36,267 nt of DNA from Acidimicrobiales bacterium (GTDB lineage Bacteria > Actinomycetota > Acidimicrobiia > Acidimicrobiales > Palsa-688), in NCBI GenBank assembly GCA_019241495.1, contig JAFAWZ010000292.1:1-36267 (forward strand). Reading direction: 5' to 3'. How positions within the stretch are numbered: the first letter of the stretch is position 1; every line of letters starts with the position of its first letter. The translations under genes were made by a program, and so were the position numbers. The notes beneath the pieces were generated by a model, which worked only from the letters and a program-made list of their open reading frames with translations, did not search any database and had not been told where the DNA came from. Of the stretch, positions 15,827 through 24,562 are shown piece by piece.

Positions 15827-17184
15827 CAGCCGGTGATGTGCCGGGGTGCGAACAACACCCCGGGGTTCAAGGACCCGGCCGGGTCGAGGGCCTGCTTGAC
15901 AGCGCGCATGACAGCGAGCTCGGACGGCGAGCGGGACAGGTTCAGCCAACCCGCCTTGGCCCGGCCGATGCCGTGCTCCGCGCTGATCGATCCGCCCATC
16001 GACGCGACCAGCCGGAGCACCGCCTCGTCCACCGCCTCGTCTTCGGGCGGCGGCCCGACCACGTTCACGTGGAGGTTTCCATCGCCCACGTGCCCGAACA
16101 ACACCAGCCTGGATCCGCTGGCAGTGGCGCTGACAACCGAGCGCACCGCGGTCTCGAACTCCGCCAGGCGGGCCTGCGGGAGGGTCACGTCCAGCTTGTG
16201 GGGGATCCCGAGGGCGGAGACTGCCTCGGTGTGGCGCTCGCGGTAGGCCCAGAGCCGCTCGATCCCGGCCCGGTCCGCGGCGACCGCGGAGCCGTCGTCG
16301 GAGACGTCGAGCCCGGCCAGGGCCTCGTAGAGGGGTCCGGAGGGATCGGTCAACCCGGCGCACTCCAACAACAGGTACACCGCCCACGGTCGCCCGAACG
16401 GCGCGGCCAGGCCGGCGTGCTCGAGAACGACCTCGAGCCCGTCGTGGTAAAAGATCTCCGCCGCCTGCAGCCCTTCCACCCGCCTGCGCACCGAGTCGAC
16501 CACCGCCACCGCAGCGGCCGTATCGGGCAGGCCGAGGAGGGCCACCACCCGCTCCGGGTGGGCGGGAACCAGCCGCAGCCGGGCCGCGGTGATCACGGCC
16601 AGAGTGCCCTCAGAGCCGACGAGCAGCTGGGACAGGTCGTAGCCCGTGTTGTCCTTCACCAGCCCACTCAGGCGCGATACCACCAGACCGTCACCGAGCA
16701 CTGCTTCCAGCCCGACGATCTGAGCCCGCATGGGCCCGTAGCGCATCACGTGCAGACCGCCCGCGTTGGTGGCGATCATCCCCCCGACGGTGGCGCTGTC
16801 TCGGGCGGCCAGGTCCACCGGGAACGACAGCCCCGCCTCGCCGGCCGCACCCTGAAGGCGGGCCAGCGTCACCCCCGCCCCGACGGTGATCTGGCTGGCG
16901 GCCAGGTCCACGGATCCGAGGTGGTCGAGCCGGACCGTGCTGAGCAGGACCGGCGCAGTGCCGTCGGTCGCTGCGGGGGGGACGCCCCCGCCGACCAGGC
17001 CGGTGTTGCCTCCTTGCACCACTACCGGCGTCTCGCGAGCCGTACAGGCTCCGAGCACCGAGGCCACCTCGCGAGTCGACGCGGGGCGCACCACCATCGA
17101 GCACGGCCCACCGAAGCGGCGGGTCCAGTCCGACTCGAAAGGGGCCCTGAGGTCGGCATCGGTCAAAACGTGGGCCGGGCCCAC
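15826..17184 (-). CDS. FAD-linked 2-hydroxyacid dehydrogenase (GlcD / D-2-hydroxyglutarate dehydrogenase-like)
   Basis: A 452-residue PCMH-type FAD oxidoreductase acting on a D-2-hydroxyacid. The FAD-binding domain shows RPASTREVASVL and the pyrophosphate loop QGGNTGLVGGGVPP; the 'GNTGLVGG' form is typical of the D-2-hydroxyglutarate/D-lactate group. The C-terminal substrate domain has LFGHVGDGNLHVNVV and SAEHGIGRAKAGWL, with metal and substrate histidines. GTG 17184 is the first conventional start, but family-like codons continue upstream (SQELADIVGPAHVL) to an in-frame stop, so a CTG start about eight codons earlier is possible. No cysteine-rich partner subunit (GlcF) is adjacent. The TGA stop lies at the edge of the palindromic repeat. 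Confidence 0.9.
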   Translation of the reverse strand: MGPAHVLTDADLRAPFESDWTRRFGGPCSMVVRPASTREVASVLGACTARETPVVVQGGNTGLVGGGVPPAATDGTAPVLLSTVRLDHLGSVDLAASQITVGAGVTLARLQGAAGEAGLSFPVDLAARDSATVGGMIATNAGGLHVMRYGPMRAQIVGLEAVLGDGLVVSRLSGLVKDNTGYDLSQLLVGSEGTLAVITAARLRLVPAHPERVVALLGLPDTAAAVAVVDSVRRRVEGLQAAEIFYHDGLEVVLEHAGLAAPFGRPWAVYLLLECAGLTDPSGPLYEALAGLDVSDDGSAVAADRAGIERLWAYRERHTEAVSALGIPHKLDVTLPQARLAEFETAVRSVVSATASGSRLVLFGHVGDGNLHVNVVGPPPEDEAVDEAVLRLVASMGGSISAEHGIGRAKAGWLNLSRSPSELAVMRAVKQALDPAGSLNPGVLFAPRHITG

Positions 17185-17226
17185 GATGTCGGCCAGCTCT
17201 TGAGACAGCCCGGAGGTAGAGATGGT

Positions 17227-17232
17227 TAAGTT
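17227..17232 (+). promoter_or_regulatory. Leaderless-type -10 box for the second crotonase
   Basis: TAAGTT, 7 nt before ATG 17240, with no Shine-Dalgarno sequence. It lies in the 55-bp divergent gap with the FAD-linked dehydrogenase. Confidence 0.5.
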
Positions 17233-17239
17233 CTAGCCA

Positions 17240-18079
17240 ATGGAGCGGCCCGAAGAACCCGCGTCGTCGCCCGGACGGGTATCGGTCACGGTCTCCGGAG
17301 GGGTCGCAGACGTCCGGTTGAACCGCCCCGACAAGATCAACGCGTTGGACCGGCCCATGTTCACCGCCCTCGTCGAAGCCGCTTCCAGCCTGGCCGCCGA
17401 TCCGGCCGTGCGGGCCGTGGTCCTCTCCGGCGAGGGCCGCGGGTTCTGTGCCGGGCTGGACTTCGCCTCCTTCGCGTCGATGGCCGGCTCCGAGCCCCGG
17501 TCGACGGAGGGGCTGGCCGATCGCCCGCCGGGGCGGATCGCCAACCTGGCCCAGCAGGCCGCCCACGGCTGGGCCGAGCTGCCCGTGCCGGTGATCGCCG
17601 CCGTGCACGGCGTAGCCCTGGGCGGGGGTCTGCAGATCGCCCTGGCCGCCGACTTGAGGATCGTTGCTCCCGACGCCCAATTGTCGATCCTCGAGATCCG
17701 TTGGGGGCTGGTGCCGGACATGACTGGGACTCATGTCCTGCCCCGACTGGTCCCCCTCGACGTGGCCAAGGAGCTGGTCTGGACGGGGCGCATGGTCTCG
17801 GGAGACGAGTCGGTCCGCCTCGGGTTGGCGACCCGGGTGTCGGAGGATCCCCGGCGAGAAGCCCTGGAGCTGGCCGCCCAGATCGCAGCCAAGAACCCCG
17901 ACGCCATCCGGGCCGGAAAGAGGCTGCTCGACCAGTCCGGTCTGGTCAGCAGGGCCCAACAGTTCCTCGACGAATCGGCCGAGATGGGCGCCCTGATCGG
18001 CAGCCCGAACCAGGCCGAGGCGGTCAGGGCCTATTTCGACCGGCGCGAACCGGTATTCACCGATCCGCGCCTAGTCTGA
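17240..18079 (+). CDS. Enoyl-CoA hydratase/isomerase family protein, dienoyl-CoA isomerase-like active site
   Basis: A 279-residue crotonase. Oxyanion-hole segments are GRGFCAGLDFASF (about 69-81) and HGVALGGGLQIALAADLR (about 123-140). The first catalytic glutamate position is Gln (GGGLQIA), but the second Glu is kept (SILEIRWGL), and an Asp follows in VPDMTGT. Delta3,5-delta2,4-dienoyl-CoA isomerase uses a Glu and an Asp at these two positions, so an isomerase role in unsaturated fatty-acid oxidation is the best guess; this is inference from motif positions. It ends REPVFTDPRLV, like many actinobacterial crotonases. A -10 box for the next gene overlaps its stop. Confidence 0.87.
   Translation: MERPEEPASSPGRVSVTVSGGVADVRLNRPDKINALDRPMFTALVEAASSLAADPAVRAVVLSGEGRGFCAGLDFASFASMAGSEPRSTEGLADRPPGRIANLAQQAAHGWAELPVPVIAAVHGVALGGGLQIALAADLRIVAPDAQLSILEIRWGLVPDMTGTHVLPRLVPLDVAKELVWTGRMVSGDESVRLGLATRVSEDPRREALELAAQIAAKNPDAIRAGKRLLDQSGLVSRAQQFLDESAEMGALIGSPNQAEAVRAYFDRREPVFTDPRLV
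18072..18077 (+). promoter_or_regulatory. Leaderless-type -10 box for the small acidic gene
   Basis: TAGTCT, 6 nt before GTG 18084, inside the last codons of the crotonase gene. Confidence 0.45.
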
Positions 18080-18083
18080 GACC

Positions 18084-18380
18084 GTGACTGAAGCGACCGA
18101 GGCCGACCCAGTGACGAGCGATCTAGTGATGGGCGACGACCCTGAGACCAGCGAGCGCACCGACGCCGCAGTAGCCGCTTTCCGCCGCCAGCTCGAAGGC
18201 CAGGTCTCTGTGCCCGCCTCCGTCGTCCAGGACGGGTTGCTCGACCTGTGGGGCATCCTCCCAGAAGGAGACACCCGGACCGTTGTGGAGCGCTGGCTGA
18301 CCGAGACCCTCGGCCGCAACCTGTACTCGGTGACCGACGTGGACTCCCGTCTGGACGCCGTGCTGTCCGGCCAGGGCTGA
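18084..18380 (+). CDS. Small acidic protein of unknown function
   Basis: A 98-residue protein, strongly acidic at the N-terminus (EATEADPVTSD, GDDPETSERTD) and then predicted helical (DAAVAAFRRQLEG, VVERWLTETLGR, VDSRLDAVLSG). It has no signal peptide, membrane segment, cysteine or known motif. It begins 4 bp after the crotonase stop with its own TAnnnT box, so it may be both co-transcribed and independently expressed. Codon use matches the neighbours and the frame is clean, which supports a real gene. I do not recognise a family. Confidence 0.65.
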   Translation: MTEATEADPVTSDLVMGDDPETSERTDAAVAAFRRQLEGQVSVPASVVQDGLLDLWGILPEGDTRTVVERWLTETLGRNLYSVTDVDSRLDAVLSGQG

Positions 18381-18424
18381 GCTACCAAGGCTCTCCGGCC
18401 CTTTCCGGGCCCAGGCGTTCGCAG

Positions 18425-18430
18425 TACGTT
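18425..18430 (+). promoter_or_regulatory. -10 box of the dienelactone hydrolase gene
   Basis: TACGTT, 30 nt before ATG 18461. Unlike most neighbours this start also has a strong Shine-Dalgarno sequence (GGGAGG at 18451-18456), so it is a conventional leadered mRNA. Confidence 0.45.
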
Positions 18431-18460
18431 GGCCGCGTCCAGACGCACACGGGAGGACTG

Positions 18461-19162
18461 ATGGTCGACACCGAGAACGCCCGCCAGAACGTGACGTTCC
18501 CCAGCAACGGAGGCGAGGCTCACGGCTACCTGGCCCTACCCGGATCGGGCCATGGTCCCGGGCTGATCGTCATCCAGGAATGGTGGGGGCTCACCTCCCA
18601 CATCGCCAACCTGGTCGACCGCTTCGCGGCCGAGGGCTTCGTCGCACTGGCTCCGGACCTCTACGGCGGCGCAACCACCCACGACGCGGCCGAGGCGGGC
18701 CGGCTGATGGAGGCCCTGCCCGTGGAGGGAGCGGCGCGCGATCTGGCCGGCGCGGTGGACTACCTGCTGTCGCGCGACGAGGTGCAGGGCGATCAGGTGG
18801 GTGTCGTCGGCTTCTGCATGGGAGGAGCCTTCGTGCTCAGCCTGGCGGCCAAGGAGGGGGGCAAGATCGGGGCGGCCGTCGCGTTCTACCCGGTCGGCGC
18901 CATGCCCGATGACTATGCCGGGCTGCAAGCCCCGGTCATGGCCCACTTCGGTGAGAAGGACGATTTCATCCCGCTCGCCAATGCCCAGGATCTCGTGGAC
19001 CAGGTCAAAGCGGGGACCGGCCAGGAGCCGATCATCCACACCTATCCCGCCGGCCACGCCTTCGTGAACGACGAGAACCTCCTCGGCACCCACGATCCCG
19101 ACCAGGCCAAGCTGGCGTGGGACCGGACTGTCGCCTTCCTCGAGGAGAACCTCGGCTCCTAG
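18461..19162 (+). CDS. Dienelactone hydrolase family protein
   Basis: A 233-residue alpha/beta hydrolase of the dienelactone hydrolase family, with the Cys-Asp-His triad C119 (VGFCMGGAF), D167 (GEKDDFIPL) and H199 (PAGHAFVND). The N-terminus contains LIVIQEWWGLTSHI and the middle has ALAPDLYGG, both typical. Carboxymethylenebutenolidase activity is known in this family, but without neighbouring chlorocatechol or beta-ketoadipate genes the physiological substrate is open. ATG 18461 is fixed by GGGAGG four nt upstream; a longer in-frame reading from 18248 overlaps the acidic gene and is rejected. Its TAG stop overlaps the stop of the convergent ABC ATPase in the sequence CTAG. Confidence 0.92.
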   Translation: MVDTENARQNVTFPSNGGEAHGYLALPGSGHGPGLIVIQEWWGLTSHIANLVDRFAAEGFVALAPDLYGGATTHDAAEAGRLMEALPVEGAARDLAGAVDYLLSRDEVQGDQVGVVGFCMGGAFVLSLAAKEGGKIGAAVAFYPVGAMPDDYAGLQAPVMAHFGEKDDFIPLANAQDLVDQVKAGTGQEPIIHTYPAGHAFVNDENLLGTHDPDQAKLAWDRTVAFLEENLGS

Positions 19163-19950
19163 ACGGAGCGGGCCCGGCAAACCCAGCGGCCGTCCGAGCT
19201 TTCCAGTAAAAGGGGCAGGCCGAAGGTGGCCGACAGGGCGCCTGCCTCGAGTACCTCTGGCAGCGGCCCGGAAGCCACCACCCGGCCCGCCCTCAACAAC
19301 AGCACGTGGGTGAACCCGGCGGGGATCTCCTCGAGGTGATGGGTGATCATCACCGTGGCCGGATGATCGGGCTGGGCCGCCATCCGTCCCAGCGCGGCAA
19401 CCAGCCGTTCCCGGCCGCCCACGTCGAGGCCGGCGGCCGGCTCGTCCAGGAGGAGCAGCTGAGGGTCGCTCATCATGGCCCGGGCGAGAAGCACGTGCTG
19501 GCGCTCCCCGTCGGACAGGAACCCGAACGGTCGGTCGGCGATGGCCCCGAACCCGGCCTCGATGAGGAGGGTACGAGCCTTCTCGTACTCGGCTTGGGTG
19601 TACTCCTGCCACCACGGCTCGAGCGCGCCGTGGCGCCCCGACACCACCACGTCGGTGGCGGTGATCCGCGGTATGAGCAACTTGGCTATGGCGGTCGACA
19701 CCAGGCCGATTCGCTGCCGCAGGCGCCGCACGTCGACCCGGCCCAGCCGATGGCCCAGTATCTCGACGCTGCCCCGAGTGGGGTGAAGATAGCCCGACGC
19801 CAACTCGAACAACGTGGTCTTCCCCGATCCGTTCGGCCCGAGCACGATCCACCGCTCGCCCGGCCCTACCTCCCAGTCGACGGATCGCAGCACGACGACC
19901 CCGGGCCGGTCCAGGTCGACCGAAGTCAGGCGAAGAGGAGGTTTGCGCAT
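19159..19950 (-). CDS. ABC transporter ATP-binding protein
   Basis: A 263-residue soluble ATPase subunit. Walker A is LGPNGSGKTTLF (about 37-48), Q-loop region RLRQRIGLVS, signature FLSDGERQHVLLARAMM, Walker B LLLLDEPAAGLD and H-loop MITHHLEEIP. The signature reads LSDGE rather than LSGGQ, a known variant in the B. subtilis YlmA / ModF-like group. No permease or binding protein is adjacent, so it is an orphan: it may serve a distant transporter or a non-transport role. ATG 19950 is chosen because the domain begins there; the much longer upstream frame is antisense to argS. A TACGGT box stands 11 nt upstream. Confidence 0.9.
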   Translation of the reverse strand: MRKPPLRLTSVDLDRPGVVVLRSVDWEVGPGERWIVLGPNGSGKTTLFELASGYLHPTRGSVEILGHRLGRVDVRRLRQRIGLVSTAIAKLLIPRITATDVVVSGRHGALEPWWQEYTQAEYEKARTLLIEAGFGAIADRPFGFLSDGERQHVLLARAMMSDPQLLLLDEPAAGLDVGGRERLVAALGRMAAQPDHPATVMITHHLEEIPAGFTHVLLLRAGRVVASGPLPEVLEAGALSATFGLPLLLESSDGRWVCRARSV

Positions 19951-19986
19951 GTGCTCGTGAAACCGTAGCGGCGCGACGATGGGAGG

Positions 19987-21726
19987 ATGGCCGGAACAGC
20001 TGACCTCTTGACGGCGCGCCTGCAGGCGGCCTTCGACGCCATGGAGCCGGGCGCCGACCCTGTGGTGCGGCCCTCGTCGCGACCCGGTGTCGACTTCCAG
20101 GCCAACGGGGCCATGGCGCTGGCCAAGCGGCTGGGACGCCCGCCGGCCGAGATCGCTGCCCAGGTCCTGGCTTCGGCCGACCTCGAAGGCCTGTGCCGCC
20201 AAGCCGAGATCGCGCCCCAGGGCTTCATCAACTTCACCGTGGACGAGACCTTCCTCGTGGCCCGAATCCAGGCTCAGGGGGCGGACCCCAGACTCGGAGT
20301 CCGCCCCGCGGAGACGGCGCTCGAGGTCGTGGTCGACTACTCGCATCCCAACGTGGCCAAAGAGATGCACGTCGGTCACCTGCGCACGACGGTCATCGGC
20401 GACGCCGTCTGCCGGCTGTTGGGGCTGGTCGGGCACCGGGTCATACGGGAGAACCACATCGGCGACTGGGGCACCCCCTTCGGGATGCTCATCGAGCATC
20501 TCGTCGACCTGGGAGAGGAGGAGGCCGCCCATGAGCTGTCGGTGGGGGACCTCGACACCTTCTACCGCCAGGCCCGGGCCCAGTTCGACGCGTCCGCCGA
20601 GTTCCGGGAGCGCAGCCGGCTTCGCGTGGTCCTGCTCCAATCCGAGGACCCTGAGACCACCCGCCTGTGGCGGATCCTGGTCGATCAGAGCGTCGCCTAC
20701 TTCCAAGAGGTGTACGACAAGCTCGGGGTCCTGCTGACACCCGACGACATCGTGGGGGAGAGCTTCTACAACGCCCTCCTCCCCGTCGTCGTCGAGGAGC
20801 TGGCCGGCAAGGGGCTGCTGGTCGACAGCGACGGAGCCCGGTGCGTGTTCCCGCCGGGCTGGGCCAACCGCGACGGCACACCGTTGCCGCTGATAGTGCA
20901 GAAGTCCGACTCGGGCTTCGGGTACGCGGCGACCGACCTGGCCGCGCTGCGCGACCGATTCGGCCGCCTGGGCGCCGATCTGGTGCTGTACGTCGTCGGG
21001 GCGCCACAGGCCCAACACCTCGCCATGTGCTTCGAGGTGGCCCACATGGCCGGCTGGCTGCCTAACCGGGATCAGGCCGTCCATGTCCCGTTCGGCAACA
21101 TGCTCGGGGCCGACCGCAAGATGTTCAAGACCCGCTCCGGGGCCTCCATCAAACTCGTGGACCTGATCGACGAGGCGGTGAGCCGGGCCACCGCCGCGGT
21201 GTCAGAGAAGAACCCCGATCTTCCCGCCGGGGAGCGGGACGAGGTGGCCCGCATGGTGGGCGTGGGCGCCCTGAAGTACGCCGATCTGTCGACCGACCGC
21301 GTCCGCGACTACGTGTTCGACTGGGACCGCATGCTCAGCTTCGACGGGAACACCGCCCCGTACCTGCAATACGCCCGGGTCAGGTGCCTGTCGATCTTCC
21401 GGCGGGGGGAGATCGACCCTGAGCCCTACCTGAAGGGCACCATCCCAGTCGGCCTCGACCATCCCGCCGAGCGGGCGCTGGCTCTCGGACTGCTCGAGTT
21501 TCCCGCCGCGGTGGAGGCCACCTTGGAGACCTGGAGCCCGCACAAGCTGTGCGCTTACCTGTTCGAGGTGGCCGGGCTCTTCACTACGTTCTTCGAGAAC
21601 TGCCCGGTGCTCAAAGCTCCAGGTCCCGACGCCCGCGACAGCCGGCTGGTGCTTTGCGCCCTCAGCGCGGCGGTGCTTGGCGCCGGGTTGCAGGCGCTCG
21701 GCATCGAGACGCCCGAGCGGATGTGA
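19987..21726 (+). CDS. argS: Arginyl-tRNA synthetase
   Basis: Class I synthetase that charges tRNA-Arg. The 579 residues show an N-terminal tRNA-recognition domain (QAALDAME-like start, PQGFINFTV), the catalytic Rossmann fold with the HIGH-type motif HVGH at 128-131 within SHPNVAKEMHVGHLRTT, and NHIGDWGTPFGML. The KMSK-equivalent loop is K378-M-F-K381 followed by TRSG, the degenerate form usual in ArgRS. The DALR anticodon-binding domain is at the C-terminus (YLQYARVRCLSIFRR, FFENCPVL). ATG 19987 is directly preceded by GGGAGG with no spacer, which cannot act as a Shine-Dalgarno, while GACGAT stands 6 nt upstream as a leaderless-type -10 variant. Confidence 0.96.
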   Translation: MAGTADLLTARLQAAFDAMEPGADPVVRPSSRPGVDFQANGAMALAKRLGRPPAEIAAQVLASADLEGLCRQAEIAPQGFINFTVDETFLVARIQAQGADPRLGVRPAETALEVVVDYSHPNVAKEMHVGHLRTTVIGDAVCRLLGLVGHRVIRENHIGDWGTPFGMLIEHLVDLGEEEAAHELSVGDLDTFYRQARAQFDASAEFRERSRLRVVLLQSEDPETTRLWRILVDQSVAYFQEVYDKLGVLLTPDDIVGESFYNALLPVVVEELAGKGLLVDSDGARCVFPPGWANRDGTPLPLIVQKSDSGFGYAATDLAALRDRFGRLGADLVLYVVGAPQAQHLAMCFEVAHMAGWLPNRDQAVHVPFGNMLGADRKMFKTRSGASIKLVDLIDEAVSRATAAVSEKNPDLPAGERDEVARMVGVGALKYADLSTDRVRDYVFDWDRMLSFDGNTAPYLQYARVRCLSIFRRGEIDPEPYLKGTIPVGLDHPAERALALGLLEFPAAVEATLETWSPHKLCAYLFEVAGLFTTFFENCPVLKAPGPDARDSRLVLCALSAAVLGAGLQALGIETPERM

Positions 21727-21741
21727 TCGCCCAGTCCAGCT

Positions 21742-24390
21742 TCAGTCGAGCCCCTCCCCGTCGAGGCGGGCGGTGGCGATGGCCCAAGGCCCGAGAGGGA
21801 ATTCGCCTTCCCACCGCTGCTGCGGATCGCCTGCCAGGTTGACCAGCCAGCCGGATCGGTTCGGCACCTTCACGGTGACGGGAGCTCCGGTCGGGTTGAA
21901 CACCCGCACCTCGATGGCACCCTCCTGCCGGTAGAGGGCCGAGACCTGGGCACCCTCCAGGCGGAGGCGCTGCCCTTTGTCCGGAAGCAGGCCGGCTCCC
22001 ACCGCTCGGGTCGTGACGAGCGGCGTCCACGTCTCTTCCGCCAGGGCCCACGGGTCGTCACACCGCCGGGCCACGGCATAGCGGAAGACGTGGGGGCCGG
22101 GCATCTGCCCATCTCGCACCGGCACCGGGGGACCGGCGATCACCGGACGGTAGGGCGGAGCGGGCCGGGCGATGACACCGGTGGCCCGCAATAGGGTAAG
22201 GGCGAGGACCCGACCGGATTCGACCAGCTCGTACTCGAGGAGACCCTGGTGTGTGATGGTTGTGTCAGCAGCGGTGACGAATCGTCGGGAGGGGAAGGCG
22301 GGCAGCGGATGTTCATGGGGGCCCCCTTCTGCCTCGCGCCCCCGGATCACGGTCGTGAAGGCGCACTCCGCCTCGGTGCGGTCGGCCGGCCGGGCGAGGG
22401 GGAAGCACACCCGGACCCGGTGGTCGCGGCTGTGGTTCTCGAAGCTGGTCGTGATCCTCACGGCCCGCTCCCCGGCCCGCACCTCGAGATCCGAGATGAC
22501 CTCCGTCTCGACGTGGCCGAACGGCGCCCCGTTTTCGAGGCGTTGCATCCAGCGGTATCGCCGGCAGACCCGCAGCACGCCTCGCAACGGCCCCGCCTCG
22601 ATGATCTCGGTCGACACGTGGATCGGCTCGGTCACCTTGGGGGCGCCTGCTGAGGGCGAGAAGTTGTAGCTGTCACCGCAGTCCGGCTCGTCGACGATCA
22701 GGTTCTGCCCCGGGGTGCCGTCTAGGGCGAAGGTGCCGGTGCGGGGGTCCATCTGGAGCGAGACAAGCCCGTTGTCCATGTGCCCCTGACCCACGCTGAC
22801 GGGTGCCAAAGGAGGGCCTGTGGGCGAGCCGTCCCAGACGGCCCAGCCCCAACCCGGCACCTCTACGGACGCGACCACCCTCTGCCAGGCGGATTGACGG
22901 ACCCGGACTACCAGGCGTTGATCCCCGGCCGCGCCGGCCACGGCCCACGCCTCGGCCATGACCGCCGCCATGCCCGGTTCGGCCGGCCGGGTCGGGTCGC
23001 GGTAGATGGTCAGCTCGGTGAGGCCGTCATGGTGACGGACCTGGGCGGCCCGGCCCGGGGCGGAGGAGCCGAGCACCCCGTCGGCGGCCAGCCGGGCGAG
23101 TATGACGGCGAGATCCCTTCCCCAGCCTCGCCGCTCCACGACCACGGCTCCGGCGTTGGAGACCTGCTGGGTCCCATCAGGGGCCTCGGTCCCGGGCAGG
23201 TCGATCTCCACCAGGCCCCGGCGCTCCCGCCGCGTCGGGTTGACGACCATGGGGCCCGATGCGCGCGTTGCCATAGAGGCCACTGCGACTGCGTGTTCCA
23301 CCGTGGCGGTCGCCGCGGCGTTTGCCGTGTCGTAGCGCGACGCGACCGCCCGCCCCACCTCGTCGGCCGAGCATCCGCAGATCGAGTCGTGAGCCGAGTT
23401 CCGGATGACCTCCAGCCAGGCCCGGCCGAGCAGATCGCCGGGCCAGTCCTCAGGTGGGAGCCACAGCGTGGCGAGAGGTTCGGCCATCCGCTCGAGGGCC
23501 ACCTCCGTCGCCGCGGCCGCCTGCTTCAGGTCGACCCGGCTCGACAGGACCCCCATCAAGATGGGAGCCCGGGCCCCGCTCCGCAGCTCGCCTCTCCACT
23601 CGGGCAGCCCTTGGTCGGGGGCGTCGCGGAGGTAGCCGGCCAAGCTGGTCTGGCGGAACAGGTAAGGAGAACCGGGACGTTTGTTGGCCCGGCGGAGCAG
23701 GCCGGGGAGGGTGGTTTGCGGTCCTTGCTGGTCGCTGCCGTTCATCAGCAGGAGTGGCCAGCCCTCCGGCAGGTATTGCTCCAGTTCCCGCTCGTGGGCC
23801 GACACCCGGCGGACGAGAGACGCCTCGTCATCGGGCAGGAAGGCCCCGTTGGCGTAGCCCACCGGGAGGTACTCGGCCCGGACCGTGCTCCCGTCGGGAG
23901 CGCTCCACCAAAAGGCGGCGCGACCGACCTGGCCGGGGACTCCCCGCCACACGACCGCGTGATCGAGGCCGGCCTGGACGAGCAACTGGGGCATCTGGGC
24001 CACGTGGCCGAACATGTCAGGCAGGTAGCCGACCGCCGGCTCCGGCGCGCCCAGGCTCCCGGAGCGGGCCAAGCCGAGCTGGAGGTTCCGGACGATGGTC
24101 TCGCCCGAGACGCAGAACTCGTCCATGAGCACATACCACGGACCGATCCCCAGGCGTCCAGTGCGGACCAGCTCTTGCAAACGGGATGTCTGGTCCGGCC
24201 GGGCGCCGAGGTAGTCGTCGACGATCGCGGTCTGGCCGTCCAGATGGAAGTGGGAGTACTCCGGATCAGCGCCCATCACGTCGATCAGCCGGTCCATCAT
24301 CGCGGTCAGCCGAACCCGATACGACTCGAAGCTGGCGGACCATTCACGATCCCAGTGCGAGTGCGCGACGACGGCCACGTTGCGTGACAT
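21742..24390 (-). CDS. Glycoside hydrolase family 38 alpha-mannosidase
   Basis: An 882-residue retaining alpha-mannosidase or mannosylglycerate hydrolase (GH38). The N-terminal catalytic domain opens with HSHWDREW (residues 10-17), which supplies zinc ligands His and Asp. FHLDGQTAIVDDYL, PWYVLMDEFCVSGE and GYLPDMFGH follow, the last with the probable nucleophile D125, and RNSAHDSICGCSADEVGRAV holds a further zinc His. The C-terminal beta domains (from about residue 400) complete the fold. The NH2-terminal pattern and size are closest to bacterial MngB-type enzymes rather than lysosomal mannosidase. No signal peptide, so it is cytosolic. No sugar transporter is next to it. ATG 24390 has TACCCT 8 nt upstream. 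Confidence 0.93.
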   Translation of the reverse strand: MSRNVAVVAHSHWDREWSASFESYRVRLTAMMDRLIDVMGADPEYSHFHLDGQTAIVDDYLGARPDQTSRLQELVRTGRLGIGPWYVLMDEFCVSGETIVRNLQLGLARSGSLGAPEPAVGYLPDMFGHVAQMPQLLVQAGLDHAVVWRGVPGQVGRAAFWWSAPDGSTVRAEYLPVGYANGAFLPDDEASLVRRVSAHERELEQYLPEGWPLLLMNGSDQQGPQTTLPGLLRRANKRPGSPYLFRQTSLAGYLRDAPDQGLPEWRGELRSGARAPILMGVLSSRVDLKQAAAATEVALERMAEPLATLWLPPEDWPGDLLGRAWLEVIRNSAHDSICGCSADEVGRAVASRYDTANAAATATVEHAVAVASMATRASGPMVVNPTRRERRGLVEIDLPGTEAPDGTQQVSNAGAVVVERRGWGRDLAVILARLAADGVLGSSAPGRAAQVRHHDGLTELTIYRDPTRPAEPGMAAVMAEAWAVAGAAGDQRLVVRVRQSAWQRVVASVEVPGWGWAVWDGSPTGPPLAPVSVGQGHMDNGLVSLQMDPRTGTFALDGTPGQNLIVDEPDCGDSYNFSPSAGAPKVTEPIHVSTEIIEAGPLRGVLRVCRRYRWMQRLENGAPFGHVETEVISDLEVRAGERAVRITTSFENHSRDHRVRVCFPLARPADRTEAECAFTTVIRGREAEGGPHEHPLPAFPSRRFVTAADTTITHQGLLEYELVESGRVLALTLLRATGVIARPAPPYRPVIAGPPVPVRDGQMPGPHVFRYAVARRCDDPWALAEETWTPLVTTRAVGAGLLPDKGQRLRLEGAQVSALYRQEGAIEVRVFNPTGAPVTVKVPNRSGWLVNLAGDPQQRWEGEFPLGPWAIATARLDGEGLD

Positions 24391-24398
24391 GTGGCCCC

Positions 24399-24404
24399 AG
24401 GGTA
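24399..24404 (-). promoter_or_regulatory. Leaderless-type -10 box for the GH38 gene
   Basis: TACCCT on the minus strand (24404-24399), 8 nt before ATG 24390. Confidence 0.45.
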
Positions 24405-24427
24405 CGCAGGCCGCTGGGTGGGCGTGC

Positions 24428-24433
24428 TAGCTT
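24428..24433 (+). promoter_or_regulatory. Possible promoter of the cold-shock gene with a long leader
   Basis: TAGCTT would start a leader of about 120 nt before TTG 24563. Long structured leaders are characteristic of cold-shock mRNAs. No clear -35 is visible, so the call is tentative. Confidence 0.35.
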
Positions 24434-24562
24434 CTCGGCGAGGGTGGAGCATCAAGACGAAGCAGAATCCCTCTCCGGCCCCGTCCACCGCGACGCCAGC
24501 CGGAGGCCGCCGGACCGCCTCTAGCGGGCTAGTCCGCTCCGGCCAGGAAAGGAGGGATTGTT

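Noticed and set aside
15691-15830. Insertion sequence or transposase remnant in the 15.7-kb element
   Set aside because: The element has inverted ends but only 133 bp and no coding capacity; there is no transposase motif in any frame.
15772-17229. A 485-residue plus-strand reading frame
   Set aside because: Antisense to the FAD-linked dehydrogenase and running through the palindromic repeat.
19951-21084. N-terminal extension of the ABC ATPase
   Set aside because: The extension is antisense to argS and carries no domain; the ATPase domain begins at ATG 19950.
22780-24387. A 535-residue plus-strand reading frame
   Set aside because: It lies wholly antisense to the GH38 mannosidase, has no recognisable domain, and its composition is typical of GC-rich antisense frames.
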